A DNA stretch of 64,000 bases, taken from assembly GCA_013286935.1 (NCBI GenBank), contig JABDES010000002.1:1-64000 (forward strand), read 5' to 3'. This DNA is from Candidatus Babelota bacterium (GTDB taxonomy: Bacteria; Babelota; Babeliae; Babelales; Vermiphilaceae). A program made the translations under genes and the position numbers. Numbering within the stretch: the stretch's first letter is position 1; the number at the start of each line of letters is the position of its first letter. Below, piece by piece: positions 29,188 to 39,251 of this stretch. The notes beneath the pieces are model-generated. The model saw nothing but the letters and a program-made list of their open reading frames with translations, was not told the DNA's origin and made no database searches.

Positions 29188-31059
29188 TTAGAAAGCAACT
29201 CCACACTTAATCCATATACTCCATTGCGATAAGCTGCTACATATAACAGATGACCCATTAGTATGCTGCCCAAGCTCTACGGACCCGCCACAACCTATGT
29301 ACGGATTCCATTGATCATTGGCAAAATCAACGCTGATATGCGCAAATAACGTGCTACTTGTGCTATATAAGCCTTGACCATAATCAATATCCTCATCGGT
29401 CAATAATATTGGTTGAATTGATGTATCGATATCCGGCACGCCAATTTGCGGATTTGCAACAAGAGGAACTCCATCAATATATGCAAACTGTGGATTATCA
29501 GATATTTCATTGAGAGGACCACCCGGGACCATCGCAACATTAGGCACGGCAATGTTAAGTTGAGCATTGCTTTGCATAGCGCTTAAAGGATATGCAACCG
29601 CAGGAACCCCTCCTATAACATCCTCCGGTATATATCCAAATATCTGAACATTGCCTTTTAATCCCCACATATTATTTGTTCTGTTAAAACTGAAAGCATT
29701 GCACTTTTTTGCTCCTTTTGAGGGTGTTATCATTTCAGTACTCCGTGCCCAAAAGTTGTACCCTACGTCCACATTGCAGCCGCAATAATGCATAGTAAGC
29801 CAAAGAACAATATCTGTTTGTGCCTTATAACCAACATCTACTGAACGCATTGTAAGGTTTGCAACAGGGCAGACCTCGTAAGCAAACTGTACATTTGCGG
29901 GTGTTAAGATTGGAATTGTGCTTACAGATCCACCAAGCATTTCAACATTGCTAGAAAAATGCTGAGCTAATATATATCGACTCAAGGGAGCACACTTTAG
30001 ATCAAACACACGATCTTCTGTTCGCGCAAAAAGATGTATCAAGGTACCATCAAAATATACGGATATTGAAAAATCATCGTCGCAAGACTGCCATACTCTA
30101 TAATGACCCGTTATTCCTCCACCCAATTGCCATTTATTTTCACTAATAGCAGGAGAAAAAAGAAGATCTGGACTTGTGGGAATCCCTGTTGGAGACGCAC
30201 ATTGTATGTTAATGCCAAGATGATAATCTGAACATGAACAAAAATCCCAACCAATTTCCGAATTTAAATCTGAAAACCCAAGGGCCGTTTTCTTGCCTGA
30301 TTGTATACGATCATATTCAAGATTATTCATTATTGTTGCTGATTTTAAGGCTATGCTAAGCGGAACACCATCAAAATTACCATCCCCCGCCGTTGTTTGA
30401 GGTGCTTGACCACACACATAACTCGAAAAACAAGGCAACAAACTATCTCGAGGGGTATCTGTTTCCGTTAAAAATCCACCAGGGATGCTTGCCGATCCGG
30501 GCAAGATAACCGTTTCTTTCCATCGCAAGTTCCACGTTGCATGTGTAAACGCACCGTAAAATCGAGCATAGAAACCGCTTAAAAAACCATCTAAAGCAAC
30601 ATATAAATCATAATTACATAGCGCATTAGTAATACGAGGACTAAATGTTACTTGGCTAAAATAATCACCAGGCAAATAGAAATTTTCTGCCACAAGGGCA
30701 TGCGTATTGCCATTAATGCTTGCCTTTGTTGTGCTTCCTTGTATTAAAAGCATTTCTGTTTGTGCATCATTGTTTGTACTGCTTATCAAAAAGGGACCAA
30801 ATAAAGCGCCAATAATATCTTTTGGCGAAAACGATACACGATACTCGGGGGTCAAAGAAATTTCTGATACTAGATTACTGCACGTATCTGGCTGATGGGT
30901 ATAATTACTTGTTCCTGCAACAATAACCGCTTTATTGCGTGTTGAACTTCGAGGTACAAATCGCGTGACCACTCCGCTAGGCAATGCCTGAACGGTCATA
31001 TGTGGTATTACATTAAAAAAAAACATAAACGCAAATGAAACTAAACTGTTTCTATTCAT
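29188..31059 (-). CDS. Large secreted beta-barrel-like (major outer-membrane-like) protein, copy 1
   Basis: Signal peptide; FYLPGDYFSQVTFSPRITNALCNYDLYVALDGFLSGFYARFYG; C-terminus WSIWIKCGVAF; tandem paralog of 31178..33229. Confidence 0.6.
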   Translation of the reverse strand: MNRNSLVSFAFMFFFNVIPHMTVQALPSGVVTRFVPRSSTRNKAVIVAGTSNYTHQPDTCSNLVSEISLTPEYRVSFSPKDIIGALFGPFLISSTNNDAQTEMLLIQGSTTKASINGNTHALVAENFYLPGDYFSQVTFSPRITNALCNYDLYVALDGFLSGFYARFYGAFTHATWNLRWKETVILPGSASIPGGFLTETDTPRDSLLPCFSSYVCGQAPQTTAGDGNFDGVPLSIALKSATIMNNLEYDRIQSGKKTALGFSDLNSEIGWDFCSCSDYHLGINIQCASPTGIPTSPDLLFSPAISENKWQLGGGITGHYRVWQSCDDDFSISVYFDGTLIHLFARTEDRVFDLKCAPLSRYILAQHFSSNVEMLGGSVSTIPILTPANVQFAYEVCPVANLTMRSVDVGYKAQTDIVLWLTMHYCGCNVDVGYNFWARSTEMITPSKGAKKCNAFSFNRTNNMWGLKGNVQIFGYIPEDVIGGVPAVAYPLSAMQSNAQLNIAVPNVAMVPGGPLNEISDNPQFAYIDGVPLVANPQIGVPDIDTSIQPILLTDEDIDYGQGLYSTSSTLFAHISVDFANDQWNPYIGCGGSVELGQHTNGSSVICSSLSQWSIWIKCGVAF

Positions 31060-31088
31060 GCAACTGCTTTCTATACATATATTTAGTT

Positions 31089-31122
31089 AAAAAAAGGCTT
31101 GGCGGTAAAGCCAAGCCTTTTG
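31089..31122 (-). terminator. Terminator downstream of 31178..33229
   Basis: On the minus strand: AAAGGCTTGGC-tttacc-GCCAAGCCTTTTTTT. Confidence 0.85.
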
Positions 31123-31177
31123 AGTACTAGGTGTAACTGTTTGCTTACTGTCACCAGATGGTGATCTGTCAGCAGTA

Positions 31178-33229
31178 TTAGTTAAAGGCTACGCCACCTT
31201 TAACCCATATGCCCCATTGCGATACAGCGCAGCGAACGCTTGTAGTATCACATCCGGAATTTGCGCTACTACTTGTTGTTGAGCCAGTAGGACAAGTAAC
31301 GGTTGCGCTGCAATCATTGTTTGAATGATTGCCAAATTCAGCAAAACCACCAACACCAAGGAATGGCATCCAGCATCCGCAATCAAAATTATAACTCAGG
31401 TTAGTAAATATTGTATGCGAAATACCACGTGTGCGAACACTATAGTCAATGCTATTTTCTGTAAGCAACACTGGAGCCAATGAAGTATTGATAGCAATAG
31501 GAAGCGCTGGCGGAACCAATGGGCTGCTCGCTAATGGTCTGATTGTTGGAATTGCTCCAAAAGGATTTATGGAGGCAACCGCTGGGCTATCGATGCCTGT
31601 ATTTACCAAAGTAGCAGTCGAATTGGTAATCGGACAGGTGATCTGTGCCAAGCTTTGTGTTGCGCTCAAAGGATATGCAACAGAGTTAAACGACGGCAAA
31701 ATTGCAGAGTCAGCATTGCTTCCAGGAAAATAACCAAATACTTGAGCGTCACCTTTAAGGGCCCACTGATTATCGGTAGTATTGAATTGGAAACCGTTGC
31801 TACTGCTGTTAGAACAGCCTTCATCACGCTGACCAATATGTTCGCGGCTACGTGCCCAGAAATCGTACCCAATATCCCAACTAAAGTTGCAATATTCCAC
31901 GTTAAACCATGCAACTACATCAGCCTGCACACCGTAGCCAATCTTTACATCACGGTGTGTAAGATTTGCAACTGGAGATACTTCATAGGCAAAAACAACG
32001 CTAGGATTTGGTGTTGTGCCTGGAGGGGTTGGTGCTCCAACTAGATTTTCAGAGTTTGTGCTAAGCCTTTCTGCAAGCAAGTAGCGGCTTAAAGGTGCAC
32101 CCTTCAGATCAAATACTCGGCCTTCTGTTCTGTTGAACACATGCGTAATATTTGCATCCAAATAAATGCCTACACTGAAATCATCACAGTCACTGCACCA
32201 GAAATTGTAATGACCCGTTACGCCACCACCAAGTTGCCACTTGTCATCACCAATACGTGGTGAAAACAGAAGGGTTGAGCCTCCTTTTTGTCCTGTTGGA
32301 AATGCTAACTCAAGATTAACACCTAAGTGATAATCATCACACATCCAAAAGTCCCATCCCAATTCTGCATAGAGATCAGCAAAACCATTAGCAGACTTAC
32401 CCTCTTGCAACATACGGGCATAACGAAGACCATCCATTGTAGTTGAAAGGCCCAATGATGCAGACGGCGCTGGGAATCCAAATGCAGGAGCACCAACTGC
32501 AGCCCCGTTGAAAAGACCGTTACCAAATGTTGAAACTGGCGCAGTTCCCTGAGCATAAGCTTCAAAATTTGCGAGCAATCCAGACCGAGGAATGTCAGTC
32601 TCTGCAATAAGACCACCAGGCAGGCTAGCAACACCAGCAGCAATTACGTTTTCGCAAAACCCTAAATTCCATTTAGTATGTACAAATGGACCATAAAAGC
32701 GTGCGTAAAGACCGCTACATAAGGCATCAAGCCCTATATATAAATCAAAATTAACCATAGCATTGGTGATACGAGGAGAGAATTCTACCCGACTACTGAA
32801 GTCTGGCGGAAGATAGAAGTTTTCAGCAATTAAGGCATTTGCTGATCGATTTGTCACTCCGCTACCCTGAATGAGCAAGGTTTGAGTGCTACAATCATCA
32901 TTACAGTTTGTGGTTACCGAGGATGAACCGTTGTTTGTTAAAAAACCTCCAAACAAACAGGAGCTAATGTTTTTCGATCTCCACGTGCGCGTATATTCAG
33001 GAATGATACTTAGTTCTCCCCACCCGTTCGAACACATACCATATTCATGGGTATATCGCGTTACACCAACATCTTCAACATACTTATTACGACCCTGTGC
33101 TCGAGGCACAAATGTCGCTACAACTTCGTTACCATTACCATTACTTGATGAGCAATCGCAATTAACAAGAGAGGTTGCTAAACCAAATAATATAGCAACG
33201 AATAATAGATTCTTGCGCGTTTTATTCAT
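31178..33229 (-). CDS. Large secreted beta-barrel-like (major outer-membrane-like) protein, copy 2
   Basis: Signal peptide; FYLPPDFSSRVEFSPRITNAMVNFDLYIGLDALCSGLYARFYG; C-terminus WGIWVKGGVAFN. Confidence 0.6.
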   Translation of the reverse strand: MNKTRKNLLFVAILFGLATSLVNCDCSSSNGNGNEVVATFVPRAQGRNKYVEDVGVTRYTHEYGMCSNGWGELSIIPEYTRTWRSKNISSCLFGGFLTNNGSSSVTTNCNDDCSTQTLLIQGSGVTNRSANALIAENFYLPPDFSSRVEFSPRITNAMVNFDLYIGLDALCSGLYARFYGPFVHTKWNLGFCENVIAAGVASLPGGLIAETDIPRSGLLANFEAYAQGTAPVSTFGNGLFNGAAVGAPAFGFPAPSASLGLSTTMDGLRYARMLQEGKSANGFADLYAELGWDFWMCDDYHLGVNLELAFPTGQKGGSTLLFSPRIGDDKWQLGGGVTGHYNFWCSDCDDFSVGIYLDANITHVFNRTEGRVFDLKGAPLSRYLLAERLSTNSENLVGAPTPPGTTPNPSVVFAYEVSPVANLTHRDVKIGYGVQADVVAWFNVEYCNFSWDIGYDFWARSREHIGQRDEGCSNSSSNGFQFNTTDNQWALKGDAQVFGYFPGSNADSAILPSFNSVAYPLSATQSLAQITCPITNSTATLVNTGIDSPAVASINPFGAIPTIRPLASSPLVPPALPIAINTSLAPVLLTENSIDYSVRTRGISHTIFTNLSYNFDCGCWMPFLGVGGFAEFGNHSNNDCSATVTCPTGSTTSSSANSGCDTTSVRCAVSQWGIWVKGGVAFN

Positions 33230-33680
33230 AAGATAAACTCCTTACTACCTTGTAAGCATTGTGCGCTAAAAATACAACACTTACTATGTATACTCAACCT
33301 ACCCACATGGACAGCATGATATACAGTATTATACCTAACAAAGCTAATTCTTATGTAATTTTTGAGCTATGATACCCTCCTCCCGTTTTACTGACATGAC
33401 CTGCTTACATCACCTTAGACGTGCTTCAATTTCACCAGACTGAGTATATACTAGAGTAAATTATTATTCATTGCAATATAATCATTGGCCAACGCGTTGT
33501 CTTAGGTAAGAATATGTACGAAAATAACGATGCGCAAGCAGAAAAATCAATAAGGGCAGTTGGTTGACTGCTTGGTGGTGAAGAGATCGTTATATACAAG
33601 ATCAACAAATGTGGTATATGATTGGCTAATGAAAAAGATCCCGAAACTATAGAATTATATATCGTAGACTAAAAAATTCG

Positions 33681-34496
33681 ATGATACACATATCATTTTT
33701 CAATGCTTGCTTGGTCGTTCAAATTTTTACCGAGCTTTGTCCAATTAGTAGCTCTGGACACATAGTTTTGTTTCAGGCCTTCGTGACAGATTTTTTTTTG
33801 CATAACGGTATGAACACTAATCCACCTTTTTTATGCGCATTGATACAACTTGCACATTTGGTGACTGCTGGACAAATATGTTTTTTTTATAGAAAAAATA
33901 TCATGCACTTGAATAAAAAAACATTATACAGATTATTTCCATCTGGCATACATTATATAGGCCCCATTATTGCAGCCGACCTTGTCACCGCAACATTCTT
34001 TATCTTTAAACGCTATGTTCAAGTTTCTTCTGACTATGTTGTCGTCGGATTTGCACTTACAGGGATAATCTTATGCGCACAACAACTTCTTTCTAAATAC
34101 GTTCATACAAATAACAATCAGCTAAGCTACGCGCAGGGAATAATTCTAGGCCTTGCACAAGGATTAGCATTTTTTCCGGGGCTTTCACGACTTGCCATGG
34201 TATTTAGTGCTGCTCGCTTGCTTGGACTTTCCACGCGGGCAGCCTTCGCACTCTCCTGGATTATATACATACCTCTTATTCTGGGCTCAAGCCTTATTGC
34301 AGTATTATCATTAATCTGCAATTCGTTTTTGACTACATCTGAACTAATTATATACATACTTACGAGCATTGGCGCTGGTATTTTATCCTATCCAATTTTA
34401 TGTAACGTATATCTTTTGGCACAAGAAGAAAAATTATGGTATTTCAGCGTCTACCTATTGGTGCCTTTTTTATTAGCATTGTTACACCGCAATTGA
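33681..34496 (+). CDS. Undecaprenyl-diphosphatase-like (UppP/BacA family)
   Basis: IFTELCPISSSGHIVLFQAF and GLAQGLAFFPGLSRLAMVFSAARLLGLSTRAAFALSWIIYIPLILG. Confidence 0.8.
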   Translation: MIHISFFNACLVVQIFTELCPISSSGHIVLFQAFVTDFFLHNGMNTNPPFLCALIQLAHLVTAGQICFFYRKNIMHLNKKTLYRLFPSGIHYIGPIIAADLVTATFFIFKRYVQVSSDYVVVGFALTGIILCAQQLLSKYVHTNNNQLSYAQGIILGLAQGLAFFPGLSRLAMVFSAARLLGLSTRAAFALSWIIYIPLILGSSLIAVLSLICNSFLTTSELIIYILTSIGAGILSYPILCNVYLLAQEEKLWYFSVYLLVPFLLALLHRN

Positions 34497-34589
34497 CCAT
34501 TATAATAATCAAGCACAAGTAGATTGCGATAGCCGATATTGTAACTTGTATTCAAAAAATGCATATTAGTGGTCAGTAAGTAATATTGT

Positions 34590-36020
34590 ATGGAGAGTTT
34601 AAAGGTAAAGGTGTTTATGCAACTTAATGAGCAATTTATACGATCAGCTCTTCCTGATGCACAGATTAGTGGTTCACTGTCGACAGAGCAAGTTGAGGCG
34701 TTTTCTGTTAATGCCGACACAGTCGGTTCTTCAGACATGTTTGTAATTCTTGAGCGAGAGGAGGATACGATAGATCAAGATACTATTGTCCAAACATTGC
34801 ATACTGCTTGTGGTGTTTTAATTTCTAGAGATCAAAGCCGCTTTCTAGAGCTACACTCCAAAATATTGGCACAAAAATTTGTTGTGTTAGTTGAGGATGC
34901 TACGGAGGCACTTGTTTTACTTGCTCGTGAATGGCGCGCACTATTTTCGATACCGATTATGGCAATAGCCGGTTCAGTTGGTAAAACATCCACTCAAAAA
35001 TTATTAGACAACATTTTAAAATCCGCTGGAAAAAAATATTTGTTGTCATCAGAACACGATAATCGTTTTCCTATCCTGGATGCTGCTCTGAGTTTATTAT
35101 CTTTACGCGGCTCTCACGATGGAGCTTTATTTGAAGTAGGTGTAACAAAGAGGGGCCAAATGGAAAAGTTGGCAGCCTTAATTAAACCAACGACAGCCTT
35201 AATTACCAATATAGGCCATTCGCATATGGAAGGAATAGGGTCGCTAAGTGATGTAGCCTTAGAAAAACGTGAAGTCTTCAAGCATTTTCTTACCGATAGC
35301 ATAGGACTTATCAATGGAGATTTTACACTGCTGAATTCAGTATCATATGCTCATCCGATAATCAGATTTGGTACCAAAACAACCAATCAGATACAAGCAC
35401 GTAAAATTAACGTAGAATCCGGATTAATACATTTCACTCTCAAGATTTACAAAGCTAAGTATCAGATCTCGATTAACCATCCGCATATGAGTGCCGTATT
35501 TAATACGCTTGCAGCGACAGCTGCTGCCTATTATCTGAAAATACCCGTAGAAAAAATAGTTTTGGCAATTCAACAACCGTTTGGCATATCTGAAAGATTC
35601 GAGCTGTGTCATCCTGCCTCACGCAGAGGCATTATTATTAATGATGCATGTAACGCAAACCCAGAAAGCATGAAGGCTTCTTTGTTAGCTTTTCAGCATG
35701 TTGAAACTAATGCACCAAAAGTTGCTGTTCTTGGCGACATGCTTGACCTTGGGCCAACAAGCGCTTTTTGGCATCGCCAACTTGGTAGGTTTTTACGCAA
35801 AGTACCATCACTACAGCAAGTTGTTCTTGTTGGTGCAATGATGATCAAATGGGCAAAAAAAACAGTTCCTGCTACACTTAATGTCCATATTGCACACACA
35901 TGGCAAGAGGCTGTCCCTATTGTAAAGCAATATTTAGATAAGGAATCGATAGTTCTTATAAAAGGTTCGCAAGACACCGGCCTGAGCAAAATTACTAAAC
36001 AACTGTTAGATCAAATATAG
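34590..36020 (+). CDS. murF: UDP-N-acetylmuramoyl-tripeptide--D-alanyl-D-alanine ligase
   Basis: IAGSVGKTSTQKLL, NIGHSHMEGIGSL, NDACNANPESMKASL, VLGDMLDLG. Confidence 0.92.
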   Translation: MESLKVKVFMQLNEQFIRSALPDAQISGSLSTEQVEAFSVNADTVGSSDMFVILEREEDTIDQDTIVQTLHTACGVLISRDQSRFLELHSKILAQKFVVLVEDATEALVLLAREWRALFSIPIMAIAGSVGKTSTQKLLDNILKSAGKKYLLSSEHDNRFPILDAALSLLSLRGSHDGALFEVGVTKRGQMEKLAALIKPTTALITNIGHSHMEGIGSLSDVALEKREVFKHFLTDSIGLINGDFTLLNSVSYAHPIIRFGTKTTNQIQARKINVESGLIHFTLKIYKAKYQISINHPHMSAVFNTLAATAAAYYLKIPVEKIVLAIQQPFGISERFELCHPASRRGIIINDACNANPESMKASLLAFQHVETNAPKVAVLGDMLDLGPTSAFWHRQLGRFLRKVPSLQQVVLVGAMMIKWAKKTVPATLNVHIAHTWQEAVPIVKQYLDKESIVLIKGSQDTGLSKITKQLLDQI

Positions 36021-36021
36021 A

Positions 36022-36933
36022 ATGAACAAAGATTTTTCAAATCACGTAGTACATAAACCGGTTATGATAAAAGAAGTGCTTGATTGGCTTGCGCCACACA
36101 AAAATGGGGTGTATCTGGATGCAACATTTGGAAGCGGCGGTCACACTCGAGCCATCCTAGAATCCGAGCCTGAATGCACAGTGATAGGTATGGATTGGGA
36201 TACTCGCATGCTTGAGATATACGGTAAATCTATCACTGAAGAATTTGGAAATCGTTTTATTCCGATCTGGGGAAACTTTGCTCATCTTTATAAAATGGCC
36301 AAGGAGCATAAACTTAATAATTTATCAGGAATATTAGCCGACTTTGGTACATCTCAAATTCAGATTTTTACCGGAGAAGGCTTTTCTGTTTATAACGACA
36401 CTGTACTTGATATGCGCATGTCTCCGGCATACCAAAAAATTACAGCCAGTTATGTTATAAATAAAAGTTCTGCTGAAAAGCTAAGAGAGATTTTCTTTCA
36501 ACTAGGAGGAGAAAGGCATGCAAAAAAAATTGTTCACGCAATTGAACTGGAACGACTAAAAAAACCGATTAAAACTACCGGGCAACTTGCCAATTTGATT
36601 GAACACGTTATAGGTCCAACCAAACAGCATTTGCATCCGGCAACTAGAGTCTTTCAGGCTTTACGAATCTATGTAAATCACGAACTTGAAAACATAGAAG
36701 CATTTCTTCCTGCAGCCGTCAGAGCCTTAGCAACTGGTGGTAGGTTTGTATGCATTAGTTTTCATGAGCTTGAAGATCGCATAGTAAAACAGTTTTTTAA
36801 GGAACATGAGGCAATACTTGATATTGAAATTTTAACTAAACGTGTAATCAAAGCATCCCCGGAAGAAATAGCGCTCAATAGCTCAGCACGGTCAGCCCGA
36901 TTACGAGCAGCTAAACGTTCAGATAAAAAATAA
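36022..36933 (+). CDS. rsmH: 16S rRNA (cytosine1402-N4)-methyltransferase
   Basis: HKPVMIKEVLDWL, YLDATFGSGGHTRAIL, GILADFGTSQIQ, RVFQALRIYVNHELENIEAFL. Confidence 0.95.
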   Translation: MNKDFSNHVVHKPVMIKEVLDWLAPHKNGVYLDATFGSGGHTRAILESEPECTVIGMDWDTRMLEIYGKSITEEFGNRFIPIWGNFAHLYKMAKEHKLNNLSGILADFGTSQIQIFTGEGFSVYNDTVLDMRMSPAYQKITASYVINKSSAEKLREIFFQLGGERHAKKIVHAIELERLKKPIKTTGQLANLIEHVIGPTKQHLHPATRVFQALRIYVNHELENIEAFLPAAVRALATGGRFVCISFHELEDRIVKQFFKEHEAILDIEILTKRVIKASPEEIALNSSARSARLRAAKRSDKK

Positions 36934-37032
36934 ATATTAAAAACATTAAGCAATTTGACAAAACTGATCATTCTTATACACTGATGCCCATGTTCGTATG
37001 GGAGAGAGTAAGGATCAAAAAGGAATGCGGAA

Positions 37033-37311
37033 ATGAAAATAACTGAAGTTAAGGTTGTTCCTGCAAAAGATGATGAGCATTTGAAAGCTTACGCATCAGT
37101 GGTCTTTGACGACTCCTTTATTGTGCGTGACTTGAAAGTCATCGAAGGACGAAACGGGCTGTTTGTTTCAATGCCTTCGCGCAAGCGTAAAGATGGTTCT
37201 TTCAGAGATATTGTGCATCCGCTAAACTCAGAAACTCGATCTACGCTTGAAAAACGCATAATCGAGGAATATGATCGGATAATGAATGAGGCCGGCACAC
37301 AAATTGCCTAA
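37033..37311 (+). CDS. spoVG: SpoVG family protein
   Basis: MKITEVKVVPAKDDEHLKAYASVVFDDSFIVRDLKVIEGRNGLFVSMPSRKRKDGSFRDIVHPLN. Confidence 0.93.
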   Translation: MKITEVKVVPAKDDEHLKAYASVVFDDSFIVRDLKVIEGRNGLFVSMPSRKRKDGSFRDIVHPLNSETRSTLEKRIIEEYDRIMNEAGTQIA

Positions 37312-37372
37312 TCATCGTCATTAGCCCATATCATAGGAAAGCATTTACATTGCTTGAACAACAGTTTTTCTT

Positions 37373-37446
37373 TGGGGCGTGGCCAAGTGGTAAGGCAATA
37401 GGTTTTGGTCCTATGACCGGAGGTTCGAATCCTTCCGCCCCAGCCA
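37373..37446 (+). tRNA. tRNA-Gln (anticodon TTG), encoded CCA
   Basis: TGGGGCGTGGCCAAGTGGTAAGGCAATAGGTTTTGGTCCTATGACCGGAGGTTCGAATCCTTCCGCCCCAGCCA folds as a cloverleaf. Confidence 0.95.
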
Positions 37447-38892
37447 TGTAAGACGATCAGCTGAATTTAAGATGGCGTCGAACGGTTTTAAAGCGTCGTA
37501 GCGCACTGATCCGTCTTCGATTCTCAAGTTCGATAGTACGAGTCTTATAAGCTGTCGTTTTTCATCAGCTTCAGAACTCACAAATAAATCATACGCTCTA
37601 TTAGCAAGTTCCAGTATGTACTTGGCGGTAACAAAGTAATTATTTTCAGCTTCTTTCAACCGTTCAAGTTGTAGGCTGAGATCCGCTTCTTGATCTCTGA
37701 GCGACAGATAAACTCGATCATACCGGTCCTGCGTAATATTTCCTCTGAGCTTGTCCAGATACAGTTCATCCATCATCCTGGTTGCCATTTTCTGCTCATT
37801 CATCAGCTTGTCAAAGTGCGTGTTGTGGAATTTGATCTTGTCCTGGTGCACAGTACTAAGAGTGGAAATTATTTGTGCTACTACTTCTTGGGGTACCTGT
37901 AATTGTTTAAATACCTGTCCAAGTTGTTCTGTGATTGTCTCTTCAGTCAACCATTTTGCCCCATGCTTACCGTTGTACTGAGTACAGTGGTAGTAGACAT
38001 GTCCCTTATGTTTTTCTGGTGTTATGGCTAATCCACAGTGGCCACAACGCATGAGTCCTCTGTACATGTAAGACAATCCTGCATATTTGAACGGTTGTTT
38101 ATTGAACGAATCTTTTACTTGTCTGACCTGATCGAAAAGAATTCTAGAGATAATAGGAGGATAACGATGCTTGTATATCTTCTCCTTAACCACCATTTCG
38201 CCATAATAGAAGGGGTTACTCAAAATTCTAGCGACATAACTTTTGGATAGTTTGATGCTAAAATCTGTCTTAAGCTTTTGACACAGTGTCTCTGTTGAGT
38301 ATGCTCCTGTTGCATATAATGCAAACATTTTTTTAATGATGTCTGCTGGATCCTCATCTAACACGATGTCTGTTTGGCTGTTAGCTAAGGTAATGTTCTT
38401 GTAGCCGTAAGGCGCCTTTGCGAGCCATTCACCTTTACGTAGTTTTTGCTCTTGAGCACGCTTAACGTTGTCGCTGATTGCATCCGAATAATACTTTGCC
38501 AGTCCAAGCCCTATTGTTTGATTAAACTTTTCTACGGCGGACATTCGCGCGCTAAATATCTGTCTTTCCGAGGCGAAATGTAACTCTATCTTGTCTGCCA
38601 AAATTTTGACATTTAAGAGTGCATTTCGTTTATCAAATATATTTCTGGATAGACGATCAACCTTGTCAAAGCAGACGGCTACCTTGTCTTTTTGCGCAAG
38701 CACAAAATCCATAATCTTATCAAATTCATCTCGCTGATCGCCATAGGCACTCTCATCAAAGCTAAAGCTTTTCATGATTTCAAAGCCTTTATGTCGACAA
38801 TACTTTTCAAGACGAGCAATTTGAGCTGGTAGAGAGTTGCCAGCTTCTCTTTGTTCTTCTGTACTTACTCGGGCGATAATGATGGCTTTCAT
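37411..38892 (-). CDS. Large serine recombinase (resolvase + recombinase + zinc ribbon); C-terminus overlaps tRNA-Gln
   Basis: AIIIARVSTEEQREAGNSLPAQIARLEKYC, recombinase region, zinc-ribbon GLMRCGHCGLAITPEKHKGHVYYHC; C-term WLGRKDSNLRS read from antisense tRNA. Confidence 0.92.
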   Translation of the reverse strand: MKAIIIARVSTEEQREAGNSLPAQIARLEKYCRHKGFEIMKSFSFDESAYGDQRDEFDKIMDFVLAQKDKVAVCFDKVDRLSRNIFDKRNALLNVKILADKIELHFASERQIFSARMSAVEKFNQTIGLGLAKYYSDAISDNVKRAQEQKLRKGEWLAKAPYGYKNITLANSQTDIVLDEDPADIIKKMFALYATGAYSTETLCQKLKTDFSIKLSKSYVARILSNPFYYGEMVVKEKIYKHRYPPIISRILFDQVRQVKDSFNKQPFKYAGLSYMYRGLMRCGHCGLAITPEKHKGHVYYHCTQYNGKHGAKWLTEETITEQLGQVFKQLQVPQEVVAQIISTLSTVHQDKIKFHNTHFDKLMNEQKMATRMMDELYLDKLRGNITQDRYDRVYLSLRDQEADLSLQLERLKEAENNYFVTAKYILELANRAYDLFVSSEADEKRQLIRLVLSNLRIEDGSVRYDALKPFDAILNSADRLTWLGRKDSNLRS

Positions 38893-38917
38893 AACGATAT
38901 ATCTTTATGCAGTAGTA

Positions 38918-39106
38918 TTATTCAGTTACTAGTTGTCCCAACTCTTTTTCATACAGCAGTCGAATGCCTTCGCATAAAAGCGTTGATCTGTCCGTCTTAT
39001 TACGATCTCTGAGGCGCTTTATAAACACCTCATCTAAGCGCTTTTCATCTTCTTCTGGTATGTAGACGGAGGTCTTTATTTTTTTTGGTGTAGTTGAATT
39101 GTGCAT
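38918..39106 (-). CDS. Small DNA-binding-like (ribbon-helix-helix) protein
   Basis: MHNSTTPKKIKTSVYIPEEDEKRLDEVFIKRLRDRNKTDRSTLLCEGIRLLYEKEL; listed ORF extends to 39157. Confidence 0.6.
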   Translation of the reverse strand: MHNSTTPKKIKTSVYIPEEDEKRLDEVFIKRLRDRNKTDRSTLLCEGIRLLYEKELGQLVTE

Positions 39107-39115
39107 GATAATTCG

Positions 39116-39166
39116 TTCGTGTAAAAGTGTTTTTGTTATTCGTATGAATGATACCATTTACACGAA
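39116..39166. promoter_or_regulatory. 10-bp inverted repeat upstream of the RHH-like gene
   Basis: TTCGTGTAAA (39116-39125) ... TTTACACGAA (39157-39166). Confidence 0.5.
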
Positions 39167-39251
39167 AAAGAGTCAAGCCTCTAAGGCTTCTTGGTTCTTT
39201 TTTCCCGAGACCTCATGCAATATAAAAGTTTGTCCAAGGCGTACAGGTTTT

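Noticed and set aside
31189-33236. Overlapping ORFs within the large barrel genes
   Set aside because: Embedded in a clearly coding paralogous frame on the minus strand
33480-33670. Possible gene relic upstream of the uppP-like gene (MYENNDAQAEKSIRAVG*LLGGEEIVIYKINKCGI*)
   Set aside because: Several stops and no recognisable family; too weak to report
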